Source: Pseudomonadota bacterium (GTDB lineage Bacteria; Pseudomonadota; Gammaproteobacteria; Pseudomonadales; Azotimanducaceae). Taken from it: a DNA stretch of 6,502 bases. The notes beneath the pieces are model-generated. The model was not told where the DNA came from and ran no database searches. It was given only the letters and a program-made list of their open reading frames with translations. Where the stretch lies: assembly GCA_027622495.1 (NCBI GenBank), contig JAQBYL010000238.1:1-6502 (forward strand), in the 5' to 3' direction. This document shows positions 1-6,032 of the stretch, piece after piece. Both the position numbers and the translations under genes were made by a program. How positions within the stretch are numbered: position 1 is the stretch's first letter; every line of letters starts with the position of its first letter.

Positions 1-325
1 CCGCCAGTTGACCTTCCTGCCACAGGCGCTGCAGGCCGACCATGCCGGGGTTGAACCCGAAGTGGTCATCCAGAGCTAACAGTTTTTCTTTGGCGATACC
101 GATGTTGGGGCGAGCGCGGTAATAGGCATCGTCGCCATGGGGAACGATTGAATTCAGACCATCGTTGCCACCCGACAACTCCACGATGACCAGGATACGG
201 TCTTTCTGATCGTTGGCCCTTTGAGGAGCTGCCTGCACAAGCGGGCTAATGCCGCCAAGGCTTAAACCGCCAAGGGCCAGACCTGTGGTCTGCAGAAATT
301 TTCTTCGGGATTTTCTGATCTGCAT
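1..325 (-). CDS. DUF1501 family protein, Tat-exported, N-terminal part (runs off left edge)
   Basis: The first 108 residues are visible; the C-terminal part (full DUF1501 proteins are usually about 400-500 residues) lies left of the window. The N-terminus is a textbook twin-arginine signal: SRRKFLQ at residues 6-12, a Gly/Leu-rich hydrophobic stretch at about 13-30, and a probable cleavage after VQA near residue 32. The mature part begins with the family signature: a beta strand RILVIVEL, then SGGNDGLN (51-58), then a P-H-G-D-D-A-Y-Y-R-A-R-P segment (62-73). DUF1501 proteins are uncharacterised and distantly resemble the alkaline phosphatase/sulfatase fold; no substrate is established. Tat export implies folding in the cytoplasm before transport to the periplasm. 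The ATG lies 3 nt after the stop of the upstream DUF1800 gene (TAG-AAC-ATG) and has only a weak GGGGT ahead of it, so translational coupling is likely. The family call is firm; the function is unknown. Confidence 0.93.
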   Translation of the reverse strand, partial: MQIRKSRRKFLQTTGLALGGLSLGGISPLVQAAPQRANDQKDRILVIVELSGGNDGLNSIVPHGDDAYYRARPNIGIAKEKLLALDDHFGFNPGMVGLQRLWQEGQLA

Positions 326-328
326 GTT

Positions 329-2200
329 CTACCCCAGTTGGTATTCGGGTCGGCTCAAAAGCAGATGCAGGAGTTCCCGAAGCGGGTCTTCCATATAACT
401 GCTCGCAACGTGTATATCGTCGGTGCCGAGCACCGTGGTCAGATACTCGATGAGTACCTGACGGGTGGCCGCTTCAAGTTTGACCGACAGAAAACGATCA
501 CCCAGGTAATCGACTACCGCATCGGTGGTCTCAAGCCCCGCACTCAGCACCATTTCACTCAGGTTGATCCTGGCAATTGTCCGCGGTATGGGTTTGACCC
601 GTTCAATGGCCATCTGCCAGCCGCGGTAGCTGCCATAGCGTGTGTTGAACGCCTCGTCACGATCAGCGAGCGCATTGGAGGCAGCCATCATATCGCTGCT
701 GATCGCCGGGTTTGCCGGCATGGTCGCGCTGGTGATGTCGGCGCCATCTCGAATGCGCTCGTGGACTGCCAGAATTTCACCCCCGCCACCATAGGACGGG
801 TATCGATCTAGCGGGATGAAACTGACATCCGGAAACATCAGGTCCAGTGCAAAATTGCCGCGATCAATCAACAGACCAGGGGTGATCCAGGCATTGCCCT
901 GGGACCACCCAGCGACGGTAGGCGGATGCAGCAGATGCTGCCCCAGACTACCGGTCAGGTAATTGAAATCAGGGGTTCCTGGAAGGCTTTCGATACCCAG
1001 TTTGCGATAGGTACTGATTACAAGCTCAACCGGTGGTTTGATCCGGGTCGCCACCGAAGCAGGAGAATAAAAATCCCGTGATTGAAACAGCATGGTCATG
1101 AATGGCTGCAGCTGATAGTCATAGCCCTTAAGTGCTTTACCGAGTTGGGCGGCAAGGGCAGGGTCGAGATCCTCGCGCACAAAATAGCGGTACAGCTTGC
1201 TGGCAATGAACACCGGCGTCACATCCTGATCGAGAATGATCCTGATGACAGCTTCGCCGTCGAATGGACCTGTCTGACCCAGAAATTCTTTGTTGTCCGC
1301 ATCGTGCTGGTCTTCGTTTACAACAAACTGCAAGCCTTCGAAATTCCAGCCGGTGAAGGCGCGGGCTGCTTCGCGGATGTCTGTTTCGCTGTAGTTACCC
1401 ACCCCCATCGAGAACAGTTCCATGATCTCTCTGGCGAAATTTTCGTTGGGTGAACCTTTGACGTTCACGCCGGCATCCAGGAAGGCGAGCATCGCCGGGT
1501 CCTGCGCGACAGCGAGCAGCAGGTCTGCGAAATTCCCGAGGCCTTCTGTTTGAAACAGCTCCAGCTGTTTCAGCATTTTGCGGTAGTCACGAACCTTGTC
1601 TTCATTGGTTGCGAAGTGGCCGTGCCAGAACAGCGCCATCTTCTCTTTCAGAGGGGCAGGGCTTGTGAGCATGCGTTGTGCCCACCAGTAAGCAACCCGG
1701 TCTGTTTCAAGTCGGCTAGCGCGCAGCCAGTAAAAGAACTGATTTACCACGGGCTGCAAGGGTCGGTTGCCGGAAGCTTTGACCTTCACGCCAAGAGCTT
1801 CGCCATTTTTGCTGGCAAGGGCAGTGGTGGCAGGTCGGCTCGGTGGGAATGGATCGAGACCAGGATCGAACACACCTGAATGATCGAATGCCATGAGATC
1901 CGCATCCAGGGTTGATGAATTCACCAGATGGTTGACGGCTTGGGTGAGACTCATGCTGGCTAGCGCCTTGACTTCTGCCGGTGTGCCACCGAAACCAGCC
2001 CGCTCAAGCAGATGTCTTGCAGTGGCCTGGTTCCAGGCGGCAGTGTTGAGTGGCCGCAGATCGCCTTGACCCGAATCTGTCTCGCTGGCTTGCAGACTGA
2101 GGCTGGCGCTTGCGAGGGTCAACAGCAACACCAGTTGCAGCCTTCCTTTCGCGAGCCGATTCACGATCCCTGGCACTGTAGCCAACTGTCTGCCCAGCAC
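329..2200 (-). CDS. DUF1800 domain-containing exported protein
   Basis: A complete 623-residue protein. The start is GTG, chosen because a strong Shine-Dalgarno (GGGAGGAG) sits 4 nt upstream. Residues 1-38 look like a Sec signal peptide: basic n-region with R15, K18 and R20, a Leu-rich core (21-37) and a probable cleavage after LQA. DUF1800 hallmarks follow in order: ARHLLERAGFGGTPAEV (61-77), FWHGHFAT (191-198), NENFAREIMELFSMGVG (252-268) followed by an AFTGW element (281-285), KLYRYFV (335-341), PPTVAGWSQGNAWI (426-439), and a C-terminal LLLSRPEYQ. About residues 460-525 is a Gly/Ala/Asp-rich, poorly patterned segment that is probably a loop insertion. DUF1800 is an uncharacterised family, typically encoded next to DUF1501, as here. 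I infer a periplasmic protein working with the DUF1501 product, but no enzymatic activity can be assigned. The permease gene lies 46 bp upstream on the same strand. Confidence 0.95.
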   Translation of the reverse strand: MLGRQLATVPGIVNRLAKGRLQLVLLLTLASASLSLQASETDSGQGDLRPLNTAAWNQATARHLLERAGFGGTPAEVKALASMSLTQAVNHLVNSSTLDADLMAFDHSGVFDPGLDPFPPSRPATTALASKNGEALGVKVKASGNRPLQPVVNQFFYWLRASRLETDRVAYWWAQRMLTSPAPLKEKMALFWHGHFATNEDKVRDYRKMLKQLELFQTEGLGNFADLLLAVAQDPAMLAFLDAGVNVKGSPNENFAREIMELFSMGVGNYSETDIREAARAFTGWNFEGLQFVVNEDQHDADNKEFLGQTGPFDGEAVIRIILDQDVTPVFIASKLYRYFVREDLDPALAAQLGKALKGYDYQLQPFMTMLFQSRDFYSPASVATRIKPPVELVISTYRKLGIESLPGTPDFNYLTGSLGQHLLHPPTVAGWSQGNAWITPGLLIDRGNFALDLMFPDVSFIPLDRYPSYGGGGEILAVHERIRDGADITSATMPANPAISSDMMAASNALADRDEAFNTRYGSYRGWQMAIERVKPIPRTIARINLSEMVLSAGLETTDAVVDYLGDRFLSVKLEAATRQVLIEYLTTVLGTDDIHVASSYMEDPLRELLHLLLSRPEYQLG

Positions 2201-2204
2201 GATG

Positions 2205-2212
2205 CTCCTCCC
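2205..2212 (-). promoter_or_regulatory. Shine-Dalgarno of the DUF1800 gene
   Basis: On the minus strand GGGAGGAG is followed by CATC and then GTG. The 6-nt distance from the GGAGG core to the GTG is near-ideal, and this site decides the non-ATG start of the DUF1800 gene. Confidence 0.8.
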
Positions 2213-2246
2213 TTGCGTCCCCTGCGCGTGAGTATAGCGGGTGTGT

Positions 2247-3137
2247 TCAATCGCTGCTTGCCTGCGGTTGACCGCGGTGGCTGACCAGAATTCCCAGTGC
2301 GATCACGACGAGACCGACGAAAGAGGCGGGATGGATCGATTCTCCGAGAACCAGACCAATCAGCAGGAGTGAAGCGAATGGCGATAGAAAAATCAATTGA
2401 CCCAGCCGTGCTGCACTGGAGGTGAGGCGCAAAGCCCGTTGCCACAACAGAAAGCTGATTCCCATTTCCACAGCGCCAACCCACAAACCATAGACTCCAG
2501 CTTCGATGCTGAGTGGGGGTAGACCGGGTCCAAACAGACAAAGCCCGACGGTTAGTGGTGCGGCGAACGTGAAACTCCATGCCATGAGCGCAGTTGCGGG
2601 AATGTTAAGTCGGGCATTGGCCAGCCAGTAGATTGCCCAGAGTACCGTGCTCGCAAGCGCAAGAAAGATCCCGGTGTGCTCAAACGCAAGGGGTTGGTCA
2701 AAGTTACCCTGAGTTAACAGAATGACCACACCAGCGTAGCTGATGGCGATACCAAGCATGCTGCGTGCGCTGAGATGTTGCTTGAGAACGGGGATGGCGA
2801 GCAATGCAAGCGTGATCGACCAGGTGTAGTTAAGGGGTTGGGCGATCTGTGCCGGCAACCGATCGTAAGCTTCAAACAGGACCAGGTAGTAGAGTGTCGG
2901 ATTGATGAGACCCATTACCGCGGCCATGCACAGGTGTCGGGCAGACAGACGGACAGTGCCACTGTAGAGCGTCACCGCCCAGAAGATCACGGTGCTGATC
3001 AAAGTACCGAGCATGACCAGTTGAGCGGGTTCCAGATGCCGCAGACCGAGCTTGAAACCGGTGGCAACCGTCGACCACAGAGCAATTGCGGTCAGCGCAC
3101 AGAAGTATGCGCTCCTGTCGGAGGCAGTTAGGGACAT
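2247..3137 (-). CDS. EamA/DMT-superfamily permease
   Basis: A 296-residue, strongly hydrophobic protein with about ten predicted membrane helices, arranged as two EamA-type halves (about 12-142 and 155-286). This is the usual size and layout of drug/metabolite transporter (DMT) exporters. Visible family features include the first helix with ALWSTVATGFKLGL (19-32), the end-of-half segment PLNYTWSITLALLAIPVLKQ (101-120) followed by a GIAISYAGVVILL helix (129-141), and its second-half counterpart LIFLSPFASLLLIGLVLGE (248-266) followed by GLVVIALGILVSHRG (275-289). Such permeases export amino acids, metabolites or drugs; the substrate here cannot be read from sequence. The ATG at 3137 gives a normal-length first helix. 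An in-frame ATG at 3167 would add ten polar residues but has no ribosome site. The gene may be the first of a permease-DUF1800-DUF1501 unit, and it diverges from the Nudix gene across 28 bp. Confidence 0.9.
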   Translation of the reverse strand: MSLTASDRSAYFCALTAIALWSTVATGFKLGLRHLEPAQLVMLGTLISTVIFWAVTLYSGTVRLSARHLCMAAVMGLINPTLYYLVLFEAYDRLPAQIAQPLNYTWSITLALLAIPVLKQHLSARSMLGIAISYAGVVILLTQGNFDQPLAFEHTGIFLALASTVLWAIYWLANARLNIPATALMAWSFTFAAPLTVGLCLFGPGLPPLSIEAGVYGLWVGAVEMGISFLLWQRALRLTSSAARLGQLIFLSPFASLLLIGLVLGESIHPASFVGLVVIALGILVSHRGQPQASSD

Positions 3138-3163
3138 TGTTGACTTTCTCTGGCACTCTTGGG

Positions 3164-3169
3164 GCATGC
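3164..3169. promoter_or_regulatory. GCATGC palindrome with an ATG for both divergent genes
   Basis: This 6-bp palindrome supplies the Nudix start ATG on the plus strand (3166-3168) and, on the minus strand, an in-frame ATG (3167-3165) for an alternative permease start ten codons upstream of the preferred one. With the preferred starts only 28 bp (3138-3165) separate the two genes. The promoter and 5' leader of each gene must therefore lie largely inside the other's coding region. I see no well-spaced -35/-10 pair within the gap. Confidence 0.5.
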
Positions 3170-3825
3170 AGTGTGATTCTGAGCTTAAACACCGGATTTT
3201 GGAAAACCTCGGGTCTTTCACCGTCCGTGCAGGTAACAAGCAGAGTCTGCGGCAGGCAGCGGTCGCAATCGTGGTTACCGATGTGGGTTTCGGGGCCGAC
3301 CTTCCAGGACTTCCCGAGCACACTGGCTGGCAGGATAGCGCAGCACTCCTGTTAACACGCCGCTCAGAACATCTGCGCAATCATCCAGGCCAGTGGGCGT
3401 TCCCTGGTGGGCGGATCGATCCTGGCGAAACGGTGATTGAAACTGCGTTGCGCGAACTCGAAGAAGAGGTCGGTATCGAGCTCACCGAGTCCAGTGTTAT
3501 GGGCCGGCTTGACGACTTTGTGACCCGCTCTGGTTTCGTGATGACACCGATCCTGATCTGGGGTGGTCCCGGTTTGCAGGTGACACCCAATCCAGGTGAA
3601 GTGGCATCGGTACACCGCATACCGCTGACAGAGTTTTTACGTCCGGACGCACCGGACCTCATGCCGCTTGAAACTGGTGGCCAACCGGTCTTACGTATGC
3701 CGGTTGGCGAAGATACGATTGCGGCGCCAACGGCTGCGTTGATCTACCAGTTTCGGGAGCTGTGTCTGCTCGGTCGGCATACCCGTGTTGCGCACTTCGA
3801 GCAGCCGGAGTTTGCCTGGCGCTGA
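3166..3825 (+). CDS. nudL: Nudix hydrolase, NudL/YeaB-type coenzyme A diphosphatase
   Basis: A 219-residue protein. The Nudix box is perfect at residues 82-104 (G-x5-E-x7-R-E-L-E-E-E-V-G-I), which binds the catalytic divalent metal. Immediately before it (61-81) is the UPF0035 motif, with LLTRRSEHLR, H73, G75 and FPGG (79-82), which marks the CoA-diphosphatase branch. Characterised family members split CoA and its derivatives into 4'-phosphopantetheine and 3',5'-ADP; that activity is inferred here. The start at 3166 places the conserved RQAAV strand (29-33) about 30 residues in, as in E. coli NudL (from memory, about 192 residues). The ribosome site is poor (TGGGG next to the ATG), so start choice rests on length and family fit. 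The open frame continues upstream to 3052, but that stretch is antisense to the permease. The C-terminal segment lacks the W-G of the usual WG-x-TA element, reading IAAPTAAL (185-192). The protein is probably cytoplasmic. Confidence 0.9.
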   Translation: MQCDSELKHRILENLGSFTVRAGNKQSLRQAAVAIVVTDVGFGADLPGLPEHTGWQDSAALLLTRRSEHLRNHPGQWAFPGGRIDPGETVIETALRELEEEVGIELTESSVMGRLDDFVTRSGFVMTPILIWGGPGLQVTPNPGEVASVHRIPLTEFLRPDAPDLMPLETGGQPVLRMPVGEDTIAAPTAALIYQFRELCLLGRHTRVAHFEQPEFAWR

Positions 3826-3856
3826 TCAATAGATCGGCTGATTGAATAATCAGCGC
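3819..3856. terminator. Competing hairpins between convergent Nudix and deacylase-like genes
   Basis: Two inverted repeats share the same right arm. The inner hairpin pairs GCTGATT (3837-3843) with AATCAGC (3848-3854) around a 4-nt loop. The outer pairs GCGCTGAT (3819-3826, overlapping the Nudix TGA) with ATCAGCGC (3849-3856). They lie in the 42-bp gap between the two stop codons, where a bidirectional terminator would be expected. Neither strand has a T-run after the stem, so this is not a canonical intrinsic terminator. It may work with Rho or protect 3' ends. Confidence 0.4.
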
Positions 3857-3867
3857 TCGGCGCAATC

Positions 3868-5358
3868 TCAGTCCTGCGGATCCATCTCTTCGTTCTCAGC
3901 CGGTTCGTTGTTTTCGACACCGGCTTGCGCGACAGGCGCGATCAGCCCCACGTGAAACGTGGCAAAACCCGGCATGACGAACTGATTGACCGCCATGCCG
4001 ATCACGCGCCCGTCGTAAGGTGAAGTTATTTCCGTTTGTTTGTTGGTTATCGGGTCCGTGACGGTCCCCAGGAGGTCTCCCTCGCTGATCTTGCGGCCGA
4101 GTTTTACCTGACTGACCAGAATGCCCCCCTGGTTAGCGCGAACCCAGCGTGACTGGTAGTAAACCGGTTCCGGGTTGCCCCACAGGCTGTGCCTTGCGTA
4201 CATCGCGAGCGTGTCGAGCAATGTGAAGATAGCTTTTTCTGAGTGTTCGACTGCATCAACGTTTACCCGTAATGGTTCACCAGCTTCGAGGGTGACAGAG
4301 GGAATTCCTGCATCAGAGGCAGCCCGTCGCAGTGTTCCCTGCGCACCTTCTGAGTGCAGGATGACGGTGGATCCAAAGCCTTTGGTCAATTCCACAATCT
4401 GCGGATTATTCAGATCAGCGCGCAACTGCGGAAGGTTAGTGCGGTAGAAGGATCCGGTGTGCAGATCGACCAGACCATCGCAGTGGCGGACCACTTCGTT
4501 GAAAAAGCTGTGGGCGATACGTGAAGCAGATGAACCATTTGGATTGCCCGGGAAATATCGGTTCAGATCACGCCGATCGTCCAGGTAGCGCGACTGGTGT
4601 TGAAAGGCCTGCATGTTCATGATCGGAACACCAATGACGATGCCATTGAGCTTTTCCATACTCAGCTCATGCATCACCCGGCGCACGGTCTCGATGCTGT
4701 TCAACTCATCGCCATGGACGGCGGCAATCAGGCACAGGGTTGGTCCTGGATTGACGCCGTAAGCGACCAGGATCGGGGTTGGTATATCGGTTCCGCTGAA
4801 CGACTGCGAGGCAGCCCAGGTGAGGTGATGAAGCACTCCCGGGGCCAGATCCTGACCGAGCATGTTGACCACCGGGACAGGCTCTTCCGCCCTGTCATCT
4901 CCGGGTTCGGCAAGATATTCGATGGGTTCCAGGTCGGGCGTTTGCGGCACGGCGACGGCAATCTGCGGAAACCCCATGGTAGAGACGTCAGATTCTTCGG
5001 CTTCTTCCATTGTGGCCTGATTGGGTAACGCGATGCTGGCTGCATCTGCGATTGCCGGTGTATCTGTGGTCGTCTCTTCGGCAGGTGCTGCAACCAGGGG
5101 TGCAGCCAGGGGTGCAGCCAGGGGTGCAGCCAGGGGTGCAGCGATCCGGAAGGAGACTATTGGCTGTGATGTCGGTACCGCGATGGGGAGGGGAGCGACC
5201 ACCGGTCGAATCTCCGGTGCACCGACGCCGGTTGCCGCACCGGTTAGCCCGTTACCGGCTACAAACAACAGCGCCGGCAGCATGAGTCCTATCTGGCAGG
5301 CGCGGTAGAAAATTGTCTTTCGATGCTGTGTCAGGCTACTGATAATCTCTTTATACAT
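3868..5358 (-). CDS. Exported/membrane-anchored M14-family succinylglutamate desuccinylase/aspartoacylase-like protein
   Basis: A 496-residue protein. Residues 1-20 are basic, about 22-43 hydrophobic (a signal peptide or single anchor), so the bulk is probably periplasmic. Residues 45-175 form a Pro/Ala/Glu-rich, likely disordered linker containing four AAPL repeats (73-88). The catalytic domain spans about 178-390: HGDE (215-218, zinc ligands H215 and E218), RRDLNRYFPG (262-271), a DLH motif with third ligand H300, and TLEAGE with probable catalytic E358. Residues about 400-473 form a beta-rich, biotinyl/lipoyl-like C-terminal domain (GRKISEGDLLGTVTDP, then SPYDGRVIGM), as in many AstE/AspA-like proteins. 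An acidic tail ends the protein. Characterised relatives are zinc amidohydrolases that deacylate N-acyl amino acids; the substrate here is unknown. No astABCD genes are nearby, and the export signal argues against a role as cytoplasmic arginine-catabolic AstE. The ribosome site at the ATG is weak; a later in-frame Met (residue 26) has AGGA upstream but would remove the basic n-region. Confidence 0.9.
   Translation of the reverse strand: MYKEIISSLTQHRKTIFYRACQIGLMLPALLFVAGNGLTGAATGVGAPEIRPVVAPLPIAVPTSQPIVSFRIAAPLAAPLAAPLAAPLVAAPAEETTTDTPAIADAASIALPNQATMEEAEESDVSTMGFPQIAVAVPQTPDLEPIEYLAEPGDDRAEEPVPVVNMLGQDLAPGVLHHLTWAASQSFSGTDIPTPILVAYGVNPGPTLCLIAAVHGDELNSIETVRRVMHELSMEKLNGIVIGVPIMNMQAFQHQSRYLDDRRDLNRYFPGNPNGSSASRIAHSFFNEVVRHCDGLVDLHTGSFYRTNLPQLRADLNNPQIVELTKGFGSTVILHSEGAQGTLRRAASDAGIPSVTLEAGEPLRVNVDAVEHSEKAIFTLLDTLAMYARHSLWGNPEPVYYQSRWVRANQGGILVSQVKLGRKISEGDLLGTVTDPITNKQTEITSPYDGRVIGMAVNQFVMPGFATFHVGLIAPVAQAGVENNEPAENEEMDPQD
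5095..5142. repeat. Four perfect 12-bp tandem repeats inside the deacylase-like gene
   Basis: The unit CAGGGGTGCAGC occurs four times without a mismatch. On the minus strand each copy is GCTGCACCCCTG, encoding Ala-Ala-Pro-Leu (residues 73-88). The unit is a multiple of three, so copy-number change would keep the frame. A degenerate neighbour lies at about 5081-5094 (AAPLVAAP continues the pattern). Identical codon choice in all copies suggests recent expansion by slippage. Confidence 0.95.
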
Positions 5359-5386
5359 CTGTCGTAACAGACTGAAGTGAAAGGGG

Positions 5387-5392
5387 ATTATA
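5387..5392 (-). promoter_or_regulatory. Probable -10 element of the deacylase-like gene promoter
   Basis: On the minus strand the exact consensus TATAAT lies 28 bp before the ATG, predicting a transcript start near 5380 and a leader of about 22 nt. The -35 is poor: ACTACA at 5415-5410 with a 17-bp spacer matches only the last three consensus bases. There is no TG extension. The assignment rests on the perfect -10 and its position. Confidence 0.55.
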
Positions 5393-5533
5393 GCCTAGAA
5401 GATGCAGGGTGTAGTGACTTTTCTGAATTTTTATGCGAACCAGGTCGAAACCGTGGCGGCAGCACCGGTGCCGTTGACCCGAAGGTGAGGGATGCACCAA
5501 ACTAGATGTGATGCCGTTAACCCATTTAGGATC

Positions 5534-5540
5534 AGGAAGG
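5534..5540 (+). promoter_or_regulatory. Shine-Dalgarno of the peroxiredoxin gene
   Basis: AGGAAGG precedes the ATG at 5545 by 4 nt (ACAC). It is a strong ribosome site that fixes the start and suggests good expression. Confidence 0.85.
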
Positions 5541-5544
5541 ACAC

Positions 5545-6024
5545 ATGACAATAAAAGAAGGCGATCAACTGCCTCACGCAACAATGTACACAATGAAGGA
5601 AGGTAAACCGACGCCGGTTACCACCGAAGAACTGTTCGGCGGTAAGAAGGTTGTTCTGTTTGCCGTGCCGGGTGCGTTTACCCCGACCTGTTCGCAGGCA
5701 CACCTGCCCGGTTATGTGGTCAATGCCGACGCCATCAAAGCAAAAGGGGTAGACAGCATTGTCTGCCTTTCTGTGAATGATGCTTTCGTGATGGGCAGTT
5801 GGGGTGAAGACAAGAACGCGGAACAACTGCTGATGGTGGGTGATGGCAATGGTGAATTCACCGCAGCTGTCGGTCTCGAAATGGATGGCAGCGGTTTCGG
5901 TCTTGGCAAGCGATCACAGCGCTACGCCATGGTAGTGGAGAACGGTAAGGTCACCAGGCTGTCGGTTGAAGCTCCGGGTAAGTTCGAAGTCAGCAAAGCC
6001 GAAGCGATTCTCCAAGCGCTTTAG
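5545..6024 (+). CDS. Type II / Prx5-like peroxiredoxin
   Basis: A 159-residue protein, the normal length for a stand-alone bacterial Prx5-type enzyme with no fused glutaredoxin domain. The active site VPGAFTPTCS (41-50) carries the PxxxTxxC signature with P42, T46 and peroxidatic C49. The conserved active-site arginine is R126 in KRSQRYAM. A second cysteine, C74, sits in VCLSVND, the position where plant type II peroxiredoxins also carry one. GLGKRSQRYAMVVENGKV (119-136) is characteristic of the family. These enzymes reduce hydrogen peroxide and alkyl hydroperoxides, with C49 forming a sulfenic acid that is recycled by glutaredoxin/glutathione or thioredoxin; the reductant here is not determinable. 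The protein is cytoplasmic, with no signal peptide. It appears to be a single-gene unit, divergent from the deacylase-like gene and converging on the thioesterase with 8 bp between stop codons. No clear OxyR site or well-spaced sigma-70 promoter was recognised upstream. Confidence 0.95.
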   Translation: MTIKEGDQLPHATMYTMKEGKPTPVTTEELFGGKKVVLFAVPGAFTPTCSQAHLPGYVVNADAIKAKGVDSIVCLSVNDAFVMGSWGEDKNAEQLLMVGDGNGEFTAAVGLEMDGSGFGLGKRSQRYAMVVENGKVTRLSVEAPGKFEVSKAEAILQAL

Positions 6025-6032
6025 CGCAACCT

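Noticed and set aside
338..1879. Several plus-strand open frames (338-811, 1082-1453, 1550-1879) opposite the DUF1800 gene
   Set aside because: They lie wholly antisense to a gene with clear family motifs, their translations show no recognisable domain, and they lack convincing ribosome sites.
2231..2236. TATACT on the minus strand as an independent promoter for the DUF1800 gene
   Set aside because: No -35 resemblance exists at 16-18 bp and there is no extended -10; it stays possible but is too weak to list as a feature.
3052..3165. Longer Nudix frame beginning at 3052
   Set aside because: It would overlap the permease N-terminus and exceed the family's usual N-terminal length; the start at 3166 aligns with NudL.
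3138..3380. Longer permease frame beginning at 3380, adding about 80 N-terminal residues
   Set aside because: The extra part is antisense to the Nudix gene, is Cys/Arg/Ser-rich without hydrophobic helices, and would spoil the normal EamA start; the ATG at 3137 gives the family length.
5095..5142. Tandem array considered as a CRISPR or protein-binding iteron array
   Set aside because: The units abut without spacers, are 12 bp long, and are in frame inside a coding sequence as AAPL, so a coding microsatellite explains them.
5010..5308. Plus-strand frames with Gly/Ala/Arg or Gln/Pro/Gly/Val repeat peptides, opposite the deacylase-like gene
   Set aside because: The peptide repeats are only the antisense reading of the 12-bp DNA array in the deacylase-like gene; there are no domains and no ribosome site.
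5474..5508. TTGACC (5474-5479) as the -35 of the peroxiredoxin promoter
   Set aside because: No acceptable -10 lies 16-18 bp downstream; the nearest candidate, TAGATG (5503-5508), leaves a 23-bp spacer.
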